This document shows, in pieces, positions 7,642 to 17,427 of a stretch of DNA of 64,000 bases (the first letter of the stretch is position 1; the number at the start of each line of letters is the position of its first letter). Source of the DNA: an uncultured bacterium (GTDB lineage Bacteria > Bacillota_I > Bacilli_A > RFN20 > CAG-826); NCBI GenBank assembly GCA_949288485.1, contig CASEKC010000002.1, positions 62,001 through 126,000 on the forward strand, read 5' to 3'. A program made the translations under genes and the position numbers. A model generated the notes under the pieces. That model had not been told where the DNA came from, searched no databases, and worked only from the letters and a program-made list of their open reading frames with translations.

Positions 7642-8283
7642 ATTATTGCCATCATTCTTTTTGATAAGCAAAGAAAGTGGTTTATATACTAAAATAGTAA
7701 ATACTACTATTACTGAATCTTTAATTAAATTAAATGGGAGTAAAAATTCAAATAATATTTTTGGATCACTCCAAGAAGTTAATGAAGAATTAGCCGCCTT
7801 AAATAAAGTAAATACTGTATTCATCGCTTCATTATAACTACTTGCCGAAGGATTAAAATAAAATCCATATAAAGGATAAATTAAATAATACCCAATAAAT
7901 GAACTGAATATTAAATTAACAAACATTCCACTAAATATCGCAACTAAACCCATTTTAAAATTTTTATGATATTTATAAATAAAAGAGGCTGGAAGAATAA
8001 AAGCTAAACCATAAATAATATCTGCTAAAACTCCTATACCTCCGGTTTCTCCAATATCTTGAATAAGTTTAAATAATCCTTTTAAAAATATGATTAATGT
8101 TCCAGTTAATGGGCCATAAGCTAAAGAAGCAAATAAAACTGGTATTTCATCAAAATGGATCTTTAAAAATGGTAAACCTGGAAAAATAGGAAATTGTAAT
8201 CCTGGGACCATATAAAGAATAATCGCTAAAGCTCCAAAAACAGCAACCCTTGCAATTAAAAATAAAGATTTTTTAATTTTCAT
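7633..8283 (-). CDS. ribU: Riboflavin ECF transporter S component
   Basis: The membrane-embedded substrate-binding subunit of an energy-coupling-factor riboflavin importer. With the start at 8283 it is 216 residues, beginning MKIKKSLFLIARVAV, with about six hydrophobic segments and the family-like GLQFPIFPGLPFLKIHFDE and a Gly-rich loop. An in-frame ATG six codons upstream (8301) is rejected: it lies within the hairpin that ends the FMN riboswitch. The ECF ATPases and T subunit are not in the window. Control by an FMN riboswitch independently supports the riboflavin assignment. Confidence 0.92.
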   Translation of the reverse strand: MKIKKSLFLIARVAVFGALAIILYMVPGLQFPIFPGLPFLKIHFDEIPVLFASLAYGPLTGTLIIFLKGLFKLIQDIGETGGIGVLADIIYGLAFILPASFIYKYHKNFKMGLVAIFSGMFVNLIFSSFIGYYLIYPLYGFYFNPSASSYNEAMNTVFTLFKAANSSLTSWSDPKILFEFLLPFNLIKDSVIVVFTILVYKPLSLLIKKNDGNNKK

Positions 8284-8312
8284 AAAAAATACCCCTTTCA
8301 CTTCGGGGTAAT
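8284..8312 (-). terminator. Riboswitch expression-platform hairpin (terminator and SD sequestration)
   Basis: On the minus strand TACCCC/GGGGTA forms the stem and six T follow, directly touching the ribU ATG. The 3' arm AAAGGGG is also the only Shine-Dalgarno-like sequence for ribU. The same hairpin could stop transcription and hide the ribosome binding site. Confidence 0.8.
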
Positions 8313-8346
8313 TTTAAAAAAAGATAATTTAAAAATAAAACAAAAC

Positions 8347-8457
8347 TCTTCTTCCATCCAGACTTTACTGTTGCCACTAGAATTTCACTAGTTCGTGCTA
8401 AAATTTTTAGCTCGTGGGGTATACCACCAGTTTTGAATCTCACAAAACCCTGAAGCA
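8347..8457 (-). promoter_or_regulatory. FMN riboswitch (RFN element)
   Basis: The minus strand shows the RFN blocks in order: CAGGGTTTTGTGAGATTC, CTGGTGGTATACCCCACGAGC, CTAGTGAAATTCTAGTGGCA and AGTAAAGTCTGGATGGAAGA. A GAAG/CTTC closing stem joins the ends. It precedes ribU and would turn it off when FMN is plentiful. Confidence 0.95.
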
Positions 8458-8461
8458 ACTA

Positions 8462-9322
8462 TTATTCTATCACACATTTTCCTTTTTTTAATAAACGATT
8501 TAATTTTTTCAAAGCATCTTTTTTTGCTTTGCCGTTTTTAAATTTTAATGTAATAGTTAATCCATCATCTTTAGTTTCAGTTTTATTTTGTTCTAAAAGT
8601 GTTGAATTGTTTTGATCGTTTTCTTCAATAACACCTTTTTCTTTTCTAACTAAAGCTTCTGTTTGACGAACTGAAAGATGTTCATCTTGAATTTTTTTAA
8701 CCATTTTTATTACTTCATCAGGAGATAATCTACAAATTGCTTTTGCATGTCCATAAGAAAGGCGGTTTGTTGAAATATCGACTAAAACTTCTTCTGGAAG
8801 AGATAAAATCTGTAATAAATTTGAAATTTGAGATGAAGATTGATTTAAAAAGTCAGCAAGTTCTTTATTTTTATAATCATAATCTTTCTTTAAATGAGAA
8901 CAAATAAGAGCGAGTTCATAAATATTCATTGTTTTACGTTCGCTAATTTCTTTTAGCATACATAAAAGTGATTCTTCTTCATTTAATTGGATAACTACAA
9001 CCGGTATAGTTTCAAGTTTTAATTCTTTTGCAGCAATATATTTAACTCTTCCAATTACAACTTCATATTTTCCTTGATATGCACGAACGATAATTGGATC
9101 AAAAAAGCCACTTTCTTTGATTATTTTTTTAGCTTGAGTAATTTTTACATCATCAAGTTTAGCTTTTTTTAAGTATTGGTTATCGCTTATATCTTTCAAT
9201 GTAATATTTTTAATATCTTCTTTTGGTGAATTTTTTAAAATCGCCGAAACAAAATCTTCTCGTCCAAAACGAATTACAAGATTTTTTAAAGAGTTTTTTA
9301 AAATTTTGCTATCATTTTTCAT
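8462..9322 (-). CDS. parB: ParB/Spo0J-type chromosome partition protein, divergent
   Basis: A 286-residue ParB-family protein next to parA. Residues ~40-135 correspond to the ParB N domain, and 150-175 ([20 protein letters not shown]) to the helix-turn-helix that reads parS. The DNA-binding part, with LSYGHAKAI and [10 protein letters not shown], is well conserved. The nucleotide-binding part is not: the usual GERR motif reads GRVK at residues 91-94, the QPR-type box reads YLKK near 50-53, and ENxQR is EISERK at 125-130. CTP binding and clamp sliding may therefore be altered. It could also be a Noc-like relative. The start overlaps the parA stop. Confidence 0.88.
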   Translation of the reverse strand: MKNDSKILKNSLKNLVIRFGREDFVSAILKNSPKEDIKNITLKDISDNQYLKKAKLDDVKITQAKKIIKESGFFDPIIVRAYQGKYEVVIGRVKYIAAKELKLETIPVVVIQLNEEESLLCMLKEISERKTMNIYELALICSHLKKDYDYKNKELADFLNQSSSQISNLLQILSLPEEVLVDISTNRLSYGHAKAICRLSPDEVIKMVKKIQDEHLSVRQTEALVRKEKGVIEENDQNNSTLLEQNKTETKDDGLTITLKFKNGKAKKDALKKLNRLLKKGKCVIE

Positions 9323-10085
9323 GCTGCATTACCTCCTTGGTAAATTCTTGATAAGCAATTGCTCCCGCACTTGTTGGTTTATATAAGAAAACAGGTAATC
9401 CTCGAGCACTACATTCACTAAGACTACTGTTTCTTGGGATAATAGTTAAAAAGGTTGTTTCTTTAAATAATCCTCTAACTTCTTTGACAACTTCCATTGC
9501 AAGTTGAGAATCATTTTCAAGCATTGTTAATAAGAAACCTTCAATTTCTAAATTCAAATTATAAAGTTGTTTAACTCTTTTAATTGTTCCTAAAATTTGA
9601 GCAAGTCCTTCCATAGCAAAATATTCACATTGAACAGGAACTAAAACACTATTTGCAGCACATAAAGCGTTTATACATAAAATTCCTAAAGATGGAGGAC
9701 AATCGATAATTATATAATCGTAATGTTTAGTTATTTTTTCTAAAGCTCTTTTTAAAATAAATGGATTATCTTCACTTCTTCCATTTGAAATAAGTTCACT
9801 TTCTAAATTTGATAATTTCAAATTTGAAGGTAATACATCTAAACTTTGTAACATCGTTTTGCGAATTACTTTATTTATATCGGTATCTAAAATAAGAGCA
9901 TTAAAAATTGTTTTATTTAAAAGAGTAATATCGATTCCTAATCCTCTAGAAGAATTTCCTTGTGGATCTAAATCAACTAAAAGAACGCTACGTTTAGACA
10001 TAGCTAATGCAGCGGCTAAATTTATTGATGTGGTGGTTTTTCCTACCCCACCTTTTTGATTGGCAATTGCGATAATTCTTGTCAT
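9312..10085 (-). CDS. parA: ParA/Soj chromosome partition ATPase
   Basis: A 257-residue Walker-type ATPase that works with ParB in origin segregation. The deviant Walker [10 protein letters not shown] is near residues 11-19, with [11 protein letters not shown] near 39-49 and the Walker B-like [12 protein letters not shown] near 122-133. Size is normal. It overlaps parB by 11 bases. It follows mnmG and rsmG on the same strand with an intrinsic terminator (10143-10174) between. Confidence 0.96.
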   Translation of the reverse strand: MTRIIAIANQKGGVGKTTTSINLAAALAMSKRSVLLVDLDPQGNSSRGLGIDITLLNKTIFNALILDTDINKVIRKTMLQSLDVLPSNLKLSNLESELISNGRSEDNPFILKRALEKITKHYDYIIIDCPPSLGILCINALCAANSVLVPVQCEYFAMEGLAQILGTIKRVKQLYNLNLEIEGFLLTMLENDSQLAMEVVKEVRGLFKETTFLTIIPRNSSLSECSARGLPVFLYKPTSAGAIAYQEFTKEVMQHEK

Positions 10086-10142
10086 TTTTAGTTTATACGT
10101 GAAAACTTTTTATATATATTTATGATACTTATAAATAAATAA

Positions 10143-10174
10143 AAAAGCAAAAATTTTTAATCATTTTTGCTTTT
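10143..10174 (-). terminator. Intrinsic terminator after rsmG
   Basis: A 12-bp stem AAAAGCAAAAAT/ATTTTTGCTTTT followed on the minus strand by a T-rich tract. It separates mnmG-rsmG from parA-parB. Confidence 0.75.
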
Positions 10175-10187
10175 ATTTTCTTAATAT

Positions 10188-10829
10188 TTATAAAGGTTTC
10201 TTTTTAATCTTTTGATATAAGCGAGGATAAATTGAATCGCATTCTTTTTCTTTTCTTATAAATAGATTATTTCTTTTATCGTTATCATTTATTTTTTCTT
10301 TTTGAATTTCAACGACTTTTGCATTTAAAACTTTTAATGCGTTTTTAGCTTTTATTAATTCTTCTTCACCCTTTTTACCTTTATAAGCAAGTAATATTCC
10401 ATCTATTTTTAGATATGGGATAGAAAGTTCTAAAAGAATTGACAATTCACTAACTGCTCTTGAAACAATTACATCATATTTTTTACTTTTTGGTAGTTCT
10501 TCCATTCTTTTGTTAATCACTTCAACATTATCTAATAAAAGGGATTTTTTTACCGAATTTAAAAAAGTAGCTCTTTTTTCTATAGGTTCAACTAAATAAA
10601 ATTTTGATGAAGGATAATAAATTGCTAAAGGTATTCCTGGAAAACCTGCGCCACTTCCTAAATCTAAAATTTCTTTATTCGAAAAATCAAAAACTTTTGA
10701 AGGTGATAAAGAGTCTTCAATATGACGCTTTTTGAATTCTTCAATATTTGTAATAGCGGTTAAATTGAATTTTTCATTTTCAACCAAAACCATTTCTATG
10801 AATTTATTAATTAATTCTTCTTTTTCCAT
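10188..10829 (-). CDS. rsmG: 16S rRNA (guanine527-N7)-methyltransferase
   Basis: A 213-residue SAM-dependent methyltransferase (GidB) that modifies the 530 loop of 16S rRNA. Visible motifs are NEKFNLTAI near residues 18-26, the SAM site DLGSGAGFPGIPLAI near 56-70, and VSRAVSELSILLEL near 127-140. Length is typical. It is only two bases downstream of mnmG, the usual pairing near the origin. Confidence 0.95.
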   Translation of the reverse strand: MEKEELINKFIEMVLVENEKFNLTAITNIEEFKKRHIEDSLSPSKVFDFSNKEILDLGSGAGFPGIPLAIYYPSSKFYLVEPIEKRATFLNSVKKSLLLDNVEVINKRMEELPKSKKYDVIVSRAVSELSILLELSIPYLKIDGILLAYKGKKGEEELIKAKNALKVLNAKVVEIQKEKINDNDKRNNLFIRKEKECDSIYPRLYQKIKKKPL

Positions 10830-10831
10830 AA

Positions 10832-12724
10832 TTAAATTAATCTATTTTTTCTAAGATACATTATTAAAACATTTATATCCGAAGGATTAACTCCGCTAAT
10901 TCTGGAAGCTTGCCCAATGGTTTTAGGTTTTATAGCATCAAATTTTTGTCTTGCTTCTAAAGCTAACCCATCAAGATTTAAATAGTCTATATCATCTTTT
11001 AAAACTATATTATCAAGTTTATGTAATTTTTCGGCTTCTTTTCTTTGATTTTGAATGTAGCCTTCGTATTTAACATAAATTTCTAATTGTTTCTTAGCTA
11101 AATTATCAAGTTTTAAACTTTCATCAAGATTTAAGTATTTTTCAATTCCATCAAAAGTTACATTATTTCTTTTTAAAATTTCTTTAGCGCTAACTCCATA
11201 ACTCAATTTTTCATATCCCAAAGAATTTAAATATTCGTTGATTTCCGATTTTGCACCAAAATAAATTTTATCTAAAAGGATTAAAACAGCATTCATCTTT
11301 TCCTTTTTTTCAACAAATTTATTATATCTTTCGTCGCTAATTAAGCCTAATTCATAAGCTTTTTCGCTTAATCTTAAATCAGCATTATCATGACGTAATA
11401 ATAAACGATATTCAGCTCTTGAAGAGAGTAATCTATATGGTTCATAAGTTCCTTTTGTAATTAAGTCATCAATCATTACACCAATATAGGCTTCATCCCT
11501 GCCCAAAACAAATGGTGGTTTTTGATCAATATATAAACAAGCATTAACTCCAGCCATTAATCCCAATCCAGCAGCTTCTTCATATCCGCTAGTTCCACAG
11601 ATTTGACCGCTAATAAAAAGTCCTTTATATTTTTTTACCATTAAAGAATTATCAAATTCGAGTGGATCTAAAGCATCATATTCAATTGCATAAGCATATT
11701 TTAATATTTTTGCATTTTCCATCCCTGGTAAAGAATGAACCATTTCAACTTGAACATCTTCAGGCATCGAAGTAGAAAAACCTTGAACGTAAATTGAATT
11801 TGTATCATAACTTTCAGGTTCTAAAAATAATTGGTGGCGAGGTTTATCTTTAAAACGAACTATTTTATCTTCAATTGAAGGACAATAACGAGGTCCAACC
11901 CCTTCAACCATTCCTCCATACATTGCTGAATCTAATAAATGTTCATTGATAATTTCATGAGTTTTTGGAGTTGTATAAATTAAATAACAAGGAATTTGTT
12001 TATCTAAAGGTATAAATTCAGTTGTTTCATATGAAAAACCTTCATCATCAACATTTCCATATTGAATTTCAGTTTTAGAAAAATCAATAGACTCTTTGGC
12101 GATTCGTTGTGGAGTACCAGTTTTAAGTCTTTGAATTCTTAGACCCATGCTTTTTAAATAGTCAGAAAGACCAACAGAAGGTTTTTCTCCATCAGGTCCA
12201 CCACTGACTTTTTTATGTCCTCTTAAAATTTCAGAGTTCATATAAGTTCCTGTTGCTAAAACAACCGCTTTTGAATTTATTTCGAAACCTTTTCTAGTTT
12301 TCACACCAAAAACAGTATTTTCGTCATTTAATAAACTGACAACTTCATCTTCTAAAATATCGAGATTCTCAATACTTAAAAGATGTTTTTGCATGTTTGC
12401 AGGATATCTTTTTTTGTCAGCTTGAGCTCTTAAACATTGGACTCCGGGACCTTTTTTGGTGTTAAGCATTTTCATTTGTAAATATTCTTGGTCAGCACAT
12501 TTACCCATGAATCCGCCTAATGCATCAATTTCACGGACAACAATTCCTTTAGCACTTCCACCAATTGATGGATTACAAGGCATATTTGAAGCCATTTTAA
12601 AATTAAGCGTGATAAGTAATACGCTTTTTTTCATTCTACCTGCCGCTAAAGCAGCTTCATTTCCTGCATGACCCGCACCTACAACAATAACATCATAACT
12701 ATGTTCAATATTTTTAATAAGCAT
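10832..12724 (-). CDS. mnmG: tRNA uridine-34 5-carboxymethylaminomethyl modification enzyme MnmG
   Basis: A 630-residue FAD enzyme that, with MnmE, modifies the wobble uridine of several tRNAs. The Rossmann FAD motif VGAGHAGNEAALAAGR is at residues ~16-31, followed by NPSIGGSAKG near 52-61, GTYMNSEIL, and the C-terminal SRISGVNPSDI that contacts MnmE. Length matches the family. It lies just downstream of the suf operon and two bases before rsmG. Confidence 0.97.
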   Translation of the reverse strand: MLIKNIEHSYDVIVVGAGHAGNEAALAAGRMKKSVLLITLNFKMASNMPCNPSIGGSAKGIVVREIDALGGFMGKCADQEYLQMKMLNTKKGPGVQCLRAQADKKRYPANMQKHLLSIENLDILEDEVVSLLNDENTVFGVKTRKGFEINSKAVVLATGTYMNSEILRGHKKVSGGPDGEKPSVGLSDYLKSMGLRIQRLKTGTPQRIAKESIDFSKTEIQYGNVDDEGFSYETTEFIPLDKQIPCYLIYTTPKTHEIINEHLLDSAMYGGMVEGVGPRYCPSIEDKIVRFKDKPRHQLFLEPESYDTNSIYVQGFSTSMPEDVQVEMVHSLPGMENAKILKYAYAIEYDALDPLEFDNSLMVKKYKGLFISGQICGTSGYEEAAGLGLMAGVNACLYIDQKPPFVLGRDEAYIGVMIDDLITKGTYEPYRLLSSRAEYRLLLRHDNADLRLSEKAYELGLISDERYNKFVEKKEKMNAVLILLDKIYFGAKSEINEYLNSLGYEKLSYGVSAKEILKRNNVTFDGIEKYLNLDESLKLDNLAKKQLEIYVKYEGYIQNQRKEAEKLHKLDNIVLKDDIDYLNLDGLALEARQKFDAIKPKTIGQASRISGVNPSDINVLIMYLRKNRLI

Positions 12725-12726
12725 TA

Positions 12727-14130
12727 TTAACCGACACTTCCATCCATATCTAATTTAATAAGTTGATTTAATTCAACAGCATATTCCATTGGTAATTCCT
12801 TTGAAAATGGTTCGATAAACCCTAAAACAATCATTTGAGTAGCATCCTTTTTAGAAATACCTCTACTCATTAAATAGAATAATTGATCTTCGTCAATCTT
12901 AGAAACCGTTGCTTCATGTTCTAAGAAAGAGGAATTATTGTGACATTCATTCTTTGGAATAGTATCTGATTTAGATATATCATCTAAAATTAAAGTATCA
13001 CATTCGATATGTGTTTTACTATTTATAGCTTCTTTTTTAATTCTAGCAGTTCCTCGATAATTTGAGACTCCGCCATCTTTGACAATAGATTTAGAAATAA
13101 TTGATGAATAAGTATTTTTTGCTTCATGAATCATTCTTGCGCCAGCATCTTGATATTGGCCTTTTCCAGCAACGGCGATTGAAATACAAAGTCCTTTACT
13201 ACCTTCACCTCTTAAAATACATGCTGGATATTTCATATTGATTTGACTTCCAATATTTCCATCAATCCATTCCATTGTTGCATTTTCATAGCAAACAGCT
13301 CTTTTTGTAACTAGATTTACTATGTTATTAGACCAATTTTGGACGGTTGAATAACGACATTTACCATTTTTATGAACAAAAATTTCAACAACTGCCGCAT
13401 GTAAAGATTCTTTTGAATATATAGGAGCGGTACATCCTTCAACATAATGTACGTCAGCACCTTCATCAACAATAATTAAAGTACGTTCGAATTGACCTGT
13501 TTTTTCATTATTAATTCTAAAATAAGATTGTAATGGTTTTTCTAACTTGACGCCTTTTGGAACATAAATAAAACTGCCACCGCTCCAAACAGCACTATTT
13601 AAAGCTGAAAATTTATTATCAGCAACATTAATAATTTTTCCAATATATTTTCTAACTAAATCAGGATAAAGTTGGAGCGCCATATCAGTTGAAAGGAAAA
13701 TAACTCCTTTTTCTTCGACTTCTTTAAGCATATTATGGTAAACCATTTCGCTTTCATATTGAGTAGAAGCTCCAGCTAAATATTTTTGTTCAGCTTCAGG
13801 AATACCGAGTTTATTAAATGTTTCTTTAATTTGTTCAGGAACTTCATCCCAGTTTTTTCCTTCTTTTGAAGAATATCTACTAAAATAAGTAAAAGAATCA
13901 AAATCTAAAAAAGAAACATCTGGTCCAAATGAAGGAAAAGGCATTTTTGAGAATTTTCTATAAGCATCAAGACGGAATTCTAACATCCATTCTGGTTCAT
14001 TTTTTGCCTTAGAAATAGTTCTAACAACTTCTTCACTTAATCCTTTGCCAGTTGTAAAAATTGAGGAGATATCGTCCTTAAAGTCATATTTCTTATTGTC
14101 TAAATTTATATCTTCAAATTTATTACTCAT
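12727..14130 (-). CDS. sufB: Fe-S cluster assembly scaffold SufB
   Basis: A 467-residue scaffold protein of the SUF system, which with SufC and SufD builds Fe-S clusters. It shows the [33 protein letters not shown] and [15 protein letters not shown] blocks, with the conserved core Cys and His of the beta-helix, and ends with the [17 protein letters not shown] helix shared with SufD. Length is normal. It is last in sufC-D-S-U-B, overlapping sufU by eight bases. Confidence 0.97.
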   Translation of the reverse strand: MSNKFEDINLDNKKYDFKDDISSIFTTGKGLSEEVVRTISKAKNEPEWMLEFRLDAYRKFSKMPFPSFGPDVSFLDFDSFTYFSRYSSKEGKNWDEVPEQIKETFNKLGIPEAEQKYLAGASTQYESEMVYHNMLKEVEEKGVIFLSTDMALQLYPDLVRKYIGKIINVADNKFSALNSAVWSGGSFIYVPKGVKLEKPLQSYFRINNEKTGQFERTLIIVDEGADVHYVEGCTAPIYSKESLHAAVVEIFVHKNGKCRYSTVQNWSNNIVNLVTKRAVCYENATMEWIDGNIGSQINMKYPACILRGEGSKGLCISIAVAGKGQYQDAGARMIHEAKNTYSSIISKSIVKDGGVSNYRGTARIKKEAINSKTHIECDTLILDDISKSDTIPKNECHNNSSFLEHEATVSKIDEDQLFYLMSRGISKKDATQMIVLGFIEPFSKELPMEYAVELNQLIKLDMDGSVG

Positions 14131-14575
14131 CGTTTTCTCCGTTAATAATTTTATTTATTCCAACAGCTCCTAAAGTTGCACATTTAATTCTTGCGGCTTG
14201 TTTATGAGTTTCACTAAAAGCATTGAGTTCTTCTAAAACTTCACTGTCATATTCTTTTTCATAAAGCATATTTTCATATTGAGAAATGATATAAAATGCA
14301 TCTTTTTCGCTTTTATTTTTGACCATATCACATAAAATATCGGTTGAAGCAGTTGAAATCGCACAGGCTACACCACTAAAATAAGCATTTTTTATTAAAT
14401 TATTTTCAATTTCTAAATAAATAGTAATATCATCGATACAAGAATCACTATCCATTCTTATTTTTTTGAAATTTTCAAAATTGGATATTTTAGAAATATC
14501 CTCAATCTTATTATTTGGGGAATTATAATGCTCCATTATAATTTCTCTTTTCATTTCATTAGTTAAAGAAAGCAT
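14123..14575 (-). CDS. sufU: Zinc-dependent sulfurtransferase SufU
   Basis: A 150-residue SufU/IscU-fold protein that accepts sulfur from SufS. The family's zinc ligands are present: C-x-D in DSCIDD near residue 42, Cys in VACAISTAS near 70, and Cys in [10 protein letters not shown] near 131. This Firmicutes-type SufU is a sulfur-transfer partner rather than a scaffold. It overlaps sufS by 17 bases and sufB by eight. Confidence 0.94.
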   Translation of the reverse strand: MLSLTNEMKREIIMEHYNSPNNKIEDISKISNFENFKKIRMDSDSCIDDITIYLEIENNLIKNAYFSGVACAISTASTDILCDMVKNKSEKDAFYIISQYENMLYEKEYDSEVLEELNAFSETHKQAARIKCATLGAVGINKIINGENDE

Positions 14576-15806
14576 CTAAGAAATTACCTCCATTTTTTAA
14601 AGCATTACATAAAGCATCTATATCATCTTTATCATTATATAAATAGAATGAAACACGAATCGTGCCGACAGTTTTTAATCTATCTTTGAGTAATTTTGCA
14701 CAGTGTTCACCACTTCTTACACAAATTCCTTTACTATTTAAATAACTAGCTTCATCTTGAGGGAAAACACCTTTAACATTTAAGGTGATAATTCCAGCAT
14801 CAGCTTTTTCATTATAAATAATAACATTATCTAATTCTTTTAATTTAGAAATTGCATAATTTCTTAATTCTTTTTCATGTTTTTCAATATTTTCTAGACC
14901 TATATTTTCTAAATAAGTAAGTGCAGCATCAAATCCATAAATTGCGGAAATATTCATTGTTCCAGCTTCAAATTTAGCAGGTGGTTCTAAATATGCAACA
15001 TTTCCACACATATCAAAACGGGCATTATCTCCTCCACCCATCATAAATGGATCCATTTTTTTAAGTAAATCAAATTTGCCATATAAAGCTCCAATTCCAG
15101 TTGGGCCTAACATCTTATGGGCACTTAAACATAAAAAATCACAGTCTAAATCTTTTACATCGATTTTCATATGTGGCGCACTTTGAGCAGCATCACATAC
15201 TAAAATTGCACCATATTCATGGGTAATTTTAGCCATTTCTTTAATATCTATTTTAAAACCCAAAACATTTGTAACTTGAGCAATTGAAACTACTTTTGTG
15301 TTTTTAGTAATAACTTTTTTTAATGCTTCAGGAGTACATCTTCCATCTTCATCTAAAGGAATATAATTAATTTTTGCTTTTGTAAGTTCACTTACCTTAA
15401 ACCAAGGTAAAACATTTGAAGCATGTTCGGCTTCTGTAAGTAAAATTTCGTCGCCTTCTTTTAAATATTTAACTCCATATCCATACGCAACTAAATTCAT
15501 AGACATTGAAGTTCCACTAGTAAAAACAATTTCTCTACTAAAACAATTTAAAAAAGAAGCAAGATGAGCACGACATTTTTCTACCTCTTTATCAACGTGA
15601 TAAGCTAAATCATAGTCACCTCGGTGAGCATTAGCTCCATCTTCAATATAATATTTAGAACAAGCATCAATAACCGCCTGAGGTTTAAATGTTGTTGCAG
15701 CATTATCTAGATAAATTAAAGGTTTTTCATCGTTTTCATGTTTTTTGAAAATTGGAAAATCTTTTTTTATATTTTTTACATCAAACATATCAAAAAACAC
15801 CTCCAA
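14559..15806 (-). CDS. sufS: Cysteine desulfurase SufS
   Basis: A 415-residue PLP enzyme that takes sulfur from cysteine for Fe-S assembly. It has PLIYLDNAATTFKPQAVI at the N terminus, the PLP Lys in CLSAHKMLGPTGIG near residue 230, and the catalytic Cys in VRSGEHCAKLL near 370. This short-loop pattern with RSGEHC is that of group II desulfurases. A possible earlier residue set (MEVFFD) precedes MFDVKN; the latter, six codons in, is an equally good start. Confidence 0.96.
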   Translation of the reverse strand: MEVFFDMFDVKNIKKDFPIFKKHENDEKPLIYLDNAATTFKPQAVIDACSKYYIEDGANAHRGDYDLAYHVDKEVEKCRAHLASFLNCFSREIVFTSGTSMSMNLVAYGYGVKYLKEGDEILLTEAEHASNVLPWFKVSELTKAKINYIPLDEDGRCTPEALKKVITKNTKVVSIAQVTNVLGFKIDIKEMAKITHEYGAILVCDAAQSAPHMKIDVKDLDCDFLCLSAHKMLGPTGIGALYGKFDLLKKMDPFMMGGGDNARFDMCGNVAYLEPPAKFEAGTMNISAIYGFDAALTYLENIGLENIEKHEKELRNYAISKLKELDNVIIYNEKADAGIITLNVKGVFPQDEASYLNSKGICVRSGEHCAKLLKDRLKTVGTIRVSFYLYNDKDDIDALCNALKNGGNFLDAFFN

Positions 15807-16572
15807 TAATTTCTTTTATCTTATCACTTTCTTTTTCATCGAAATATTGAGCAATAGGTAAAAGATAACCTAAAGTAATTAAACTTCTAGCTTCATTTAT
15901 TTCTATACCTCTTGAAAGTAAGTAATATAAATGTTCTTCTCTTAATGATCCAATAGCACAAGCATGTTGAGCTTTAATATCATTACAATCAATTTTTAAA
16001 ATTGGATTAGCAATCGCTTCACTTTCTTTATCAAAAAGAATAACACGAGCTTTTTGAGTAGCATCAGCTTTAATTGCATTTTCATATATATGAGAAATTC
16101 CATCAATTTTAATTAATGAAGAATCTTTACTAACTCCATAGCAATCAATTAATGATTTTGTTTTTCCAACCTTATGGTTAAAAGAAACAGTAAATTTCTT
16201 TTTATTATTTTTACTTGAAAGAGTAGCTAAATGAACGGAAGATTCGCTATTTTCTCCCTCTAAATTAACTAAAGATTTAAAAGAACTAATTTCATCAGAA
16301 AAATCTGCAATTATCAAATCAAAATTGCTTCCACGTGGAACATTAACATTTATTTCTAATGAATTTATGTTCTCTAAAACTAAAAGTCTTAATTTCATAA
16401 AAGAATTATTTCCAACGACAATAGAAATTTTGTTATCTTTGTTAAATGAATCTATATCTAAAACGATGTTACTATTATCGTGAATTAGAAAAGAAACAGC
16501 ATCTTCGTTTTTTAAAGAAACTGTGTTCTTATTTACCCCTTCATAAAAATAACTTGTAATACTATTTGCCAT
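15790..16572 (-). CDS. sufD: Short SufD-type Fe-S assembly protein
   Basis: A 260-residue SufD homologue in the expected place between sufC and sufS. The C-terminal region is recognisable: KADATQKARVILFDKESEAIANPILKI-like beta-helix strands, the CNDIKAQHACAIG motif near residue 198, and the final SRGIEINEARSLITLGYL helix shared with SufB. Typical SufD proteins are over 400 residues, so the N-terminal domain and part of the beta-helix are missing, without a visible frameshift. It may still pair with SufB in a SufBC2D complex. Confidence 0.87.
   Translation of the reverse strand: MANSITSYFYEGVNKNTVSLKNEDAVSFLIHDNSNIVLDIDSFNKDNKISIVVGNNSFMKLRLLVLENINSLEINVNVPRGSNFDLIIADFSDEISSFKSLVNLEGENSESSVHLATLSSKNNKKKFTVSFNHKVGKTKSLIDCYGVSKDSSLIKIDGISHIYENAIKADATQKARVILFDKESEAIANPILKIDCNDIKAQHACAIGSLREEHLYYLLSRGIEINEARSLITLGYLLPIAQYFDEKESDKIKEIIGGVF
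16327..16342. promoter_or_regulatory. Candidate parS site inside sufD
   Basis: GCTTCCACGTGGAACA matches the symmetric parS sequence TGTTCCACGTGGAACA at 14 of 16 positions; only the first two differ. It lies about 6 kb from parA-parB. Inside a coding region is normal for parS. Binding is inferred. Confidence 0.45.
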
Positions 16573-17395
16573 TTTTTAATACTTCTTTCGTTGCACAAAC
16601 ACCAATTGAAACTTTATTCATTGATTGTTCTTCTTCTTTTTTAATTGAGACTTTCAATTCTTTTTCAATCCATTCATAACCTTCTTTATCAATACGTGCG
16701 ATTAAAGAAGAATCCCCAACAGTTACAATTCTTCCATTAACCATAATTGCAGCTTTAGAAGGTTTAATTAAGTCAAATAATCTAGCATAATGTGAAATAA
16801 CTAAGAATCCGGTATTATTTTCCCTATTTTGTTTAACAATAGATTGAGAAACGATGTTAATAGCATCAACATCAAGACCAGAATCTATTTCATCAAGCAT
16901 CGCAATACTTGGATTTAATAAAATCATTTGAAGAATTTCATTTCTTTTCTTTTCTCCACCACTAAATCCATCATTTAAATTTCTATTTACCATATCAAAA
17001 GGTAAATTTACTTCTTTGCAAGCTTCTTCTAAAGAACGATAAAATTCGAATAATTTAATTTTGTTTTCTCTATGAGCATTCATTGCTCCTTTAAAGAAAT
17101 CTGCAGAAACAACTCCAGGTATTTCACTTGGATTTTGGAAAGCTAAAAATAAACCAGCTTTGCTTCTTTCATCAACACTCATTGATAAAACATCTTTTCC
17201 ATCAAAAATGATTTTACCTTGAGTAACTTTATAACGAGGATTACCCATGATTGCAGCAAGCAAAGTAGATTTTCCATGACCGTTAGGTCCTAAAAGAGCT
17301 AAAATTTCGCCCTCATTTATCTCTAGATTAACACCTTTGAGTATTTCTTTTCCTTCGATTTCAACATGTAAATTTTCAATTTTTAAACTTTTCAT
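16562..17395 (-). CDS. sufC: Fe-S cluster assembly ATPase SufC
   Basis: An ABC-type ATPase that energises the SufBCD scaffold. With the ATG at 17395 it is 277 residues, beginning MKSLKIENLHVEIEGKEIL. Walker A is GPNGHGKST, the signature is FSGGEKKRNEILQ and Walker B is AMLDEIDSGLD. The upstream in-frame ATG at 17452 would add 19 poorly coded residues overlapping the promoter and palindrome region, so it is rejected. The C terminus carries a ~25-residue charged extension. First gene of the suf operon. Confidence 0.95.
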   Translation of the reverse strand: MKSLKIENLHVEIEGKEILKGVNLEINEGEILALLGPNGHGKSTLLAAIMGNPRYKVTQGKIIFDGKDVLSMSVDERSKAGLFLAFQNPSEIPGVVSADFFKGAMNAHRENKIKLFEFYRSLEEACKEVNLPFDMVNRNLNDGFSGGEKKRNEILQMILLNPSIAMLDEIDSGLDVDAINIVSQSIVKQNRENNTGFLVISHYARLFDLIKPSKAAIMVNGRIVTVGDSSLIARIDKEGYEWIEKELKVSIKKEEEQSMNKVSIGVCATKEVLKNGK

Positions 17396-17427
17396 TTCTA
17401 ATACCCTAAAATTTAGCGTAAATATTG

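Noticed and set aside
8273-8458. 61-residue minus-strand reading frame
   Set aside because: It lies wholly inside the FMN riboswitch and its terminator.
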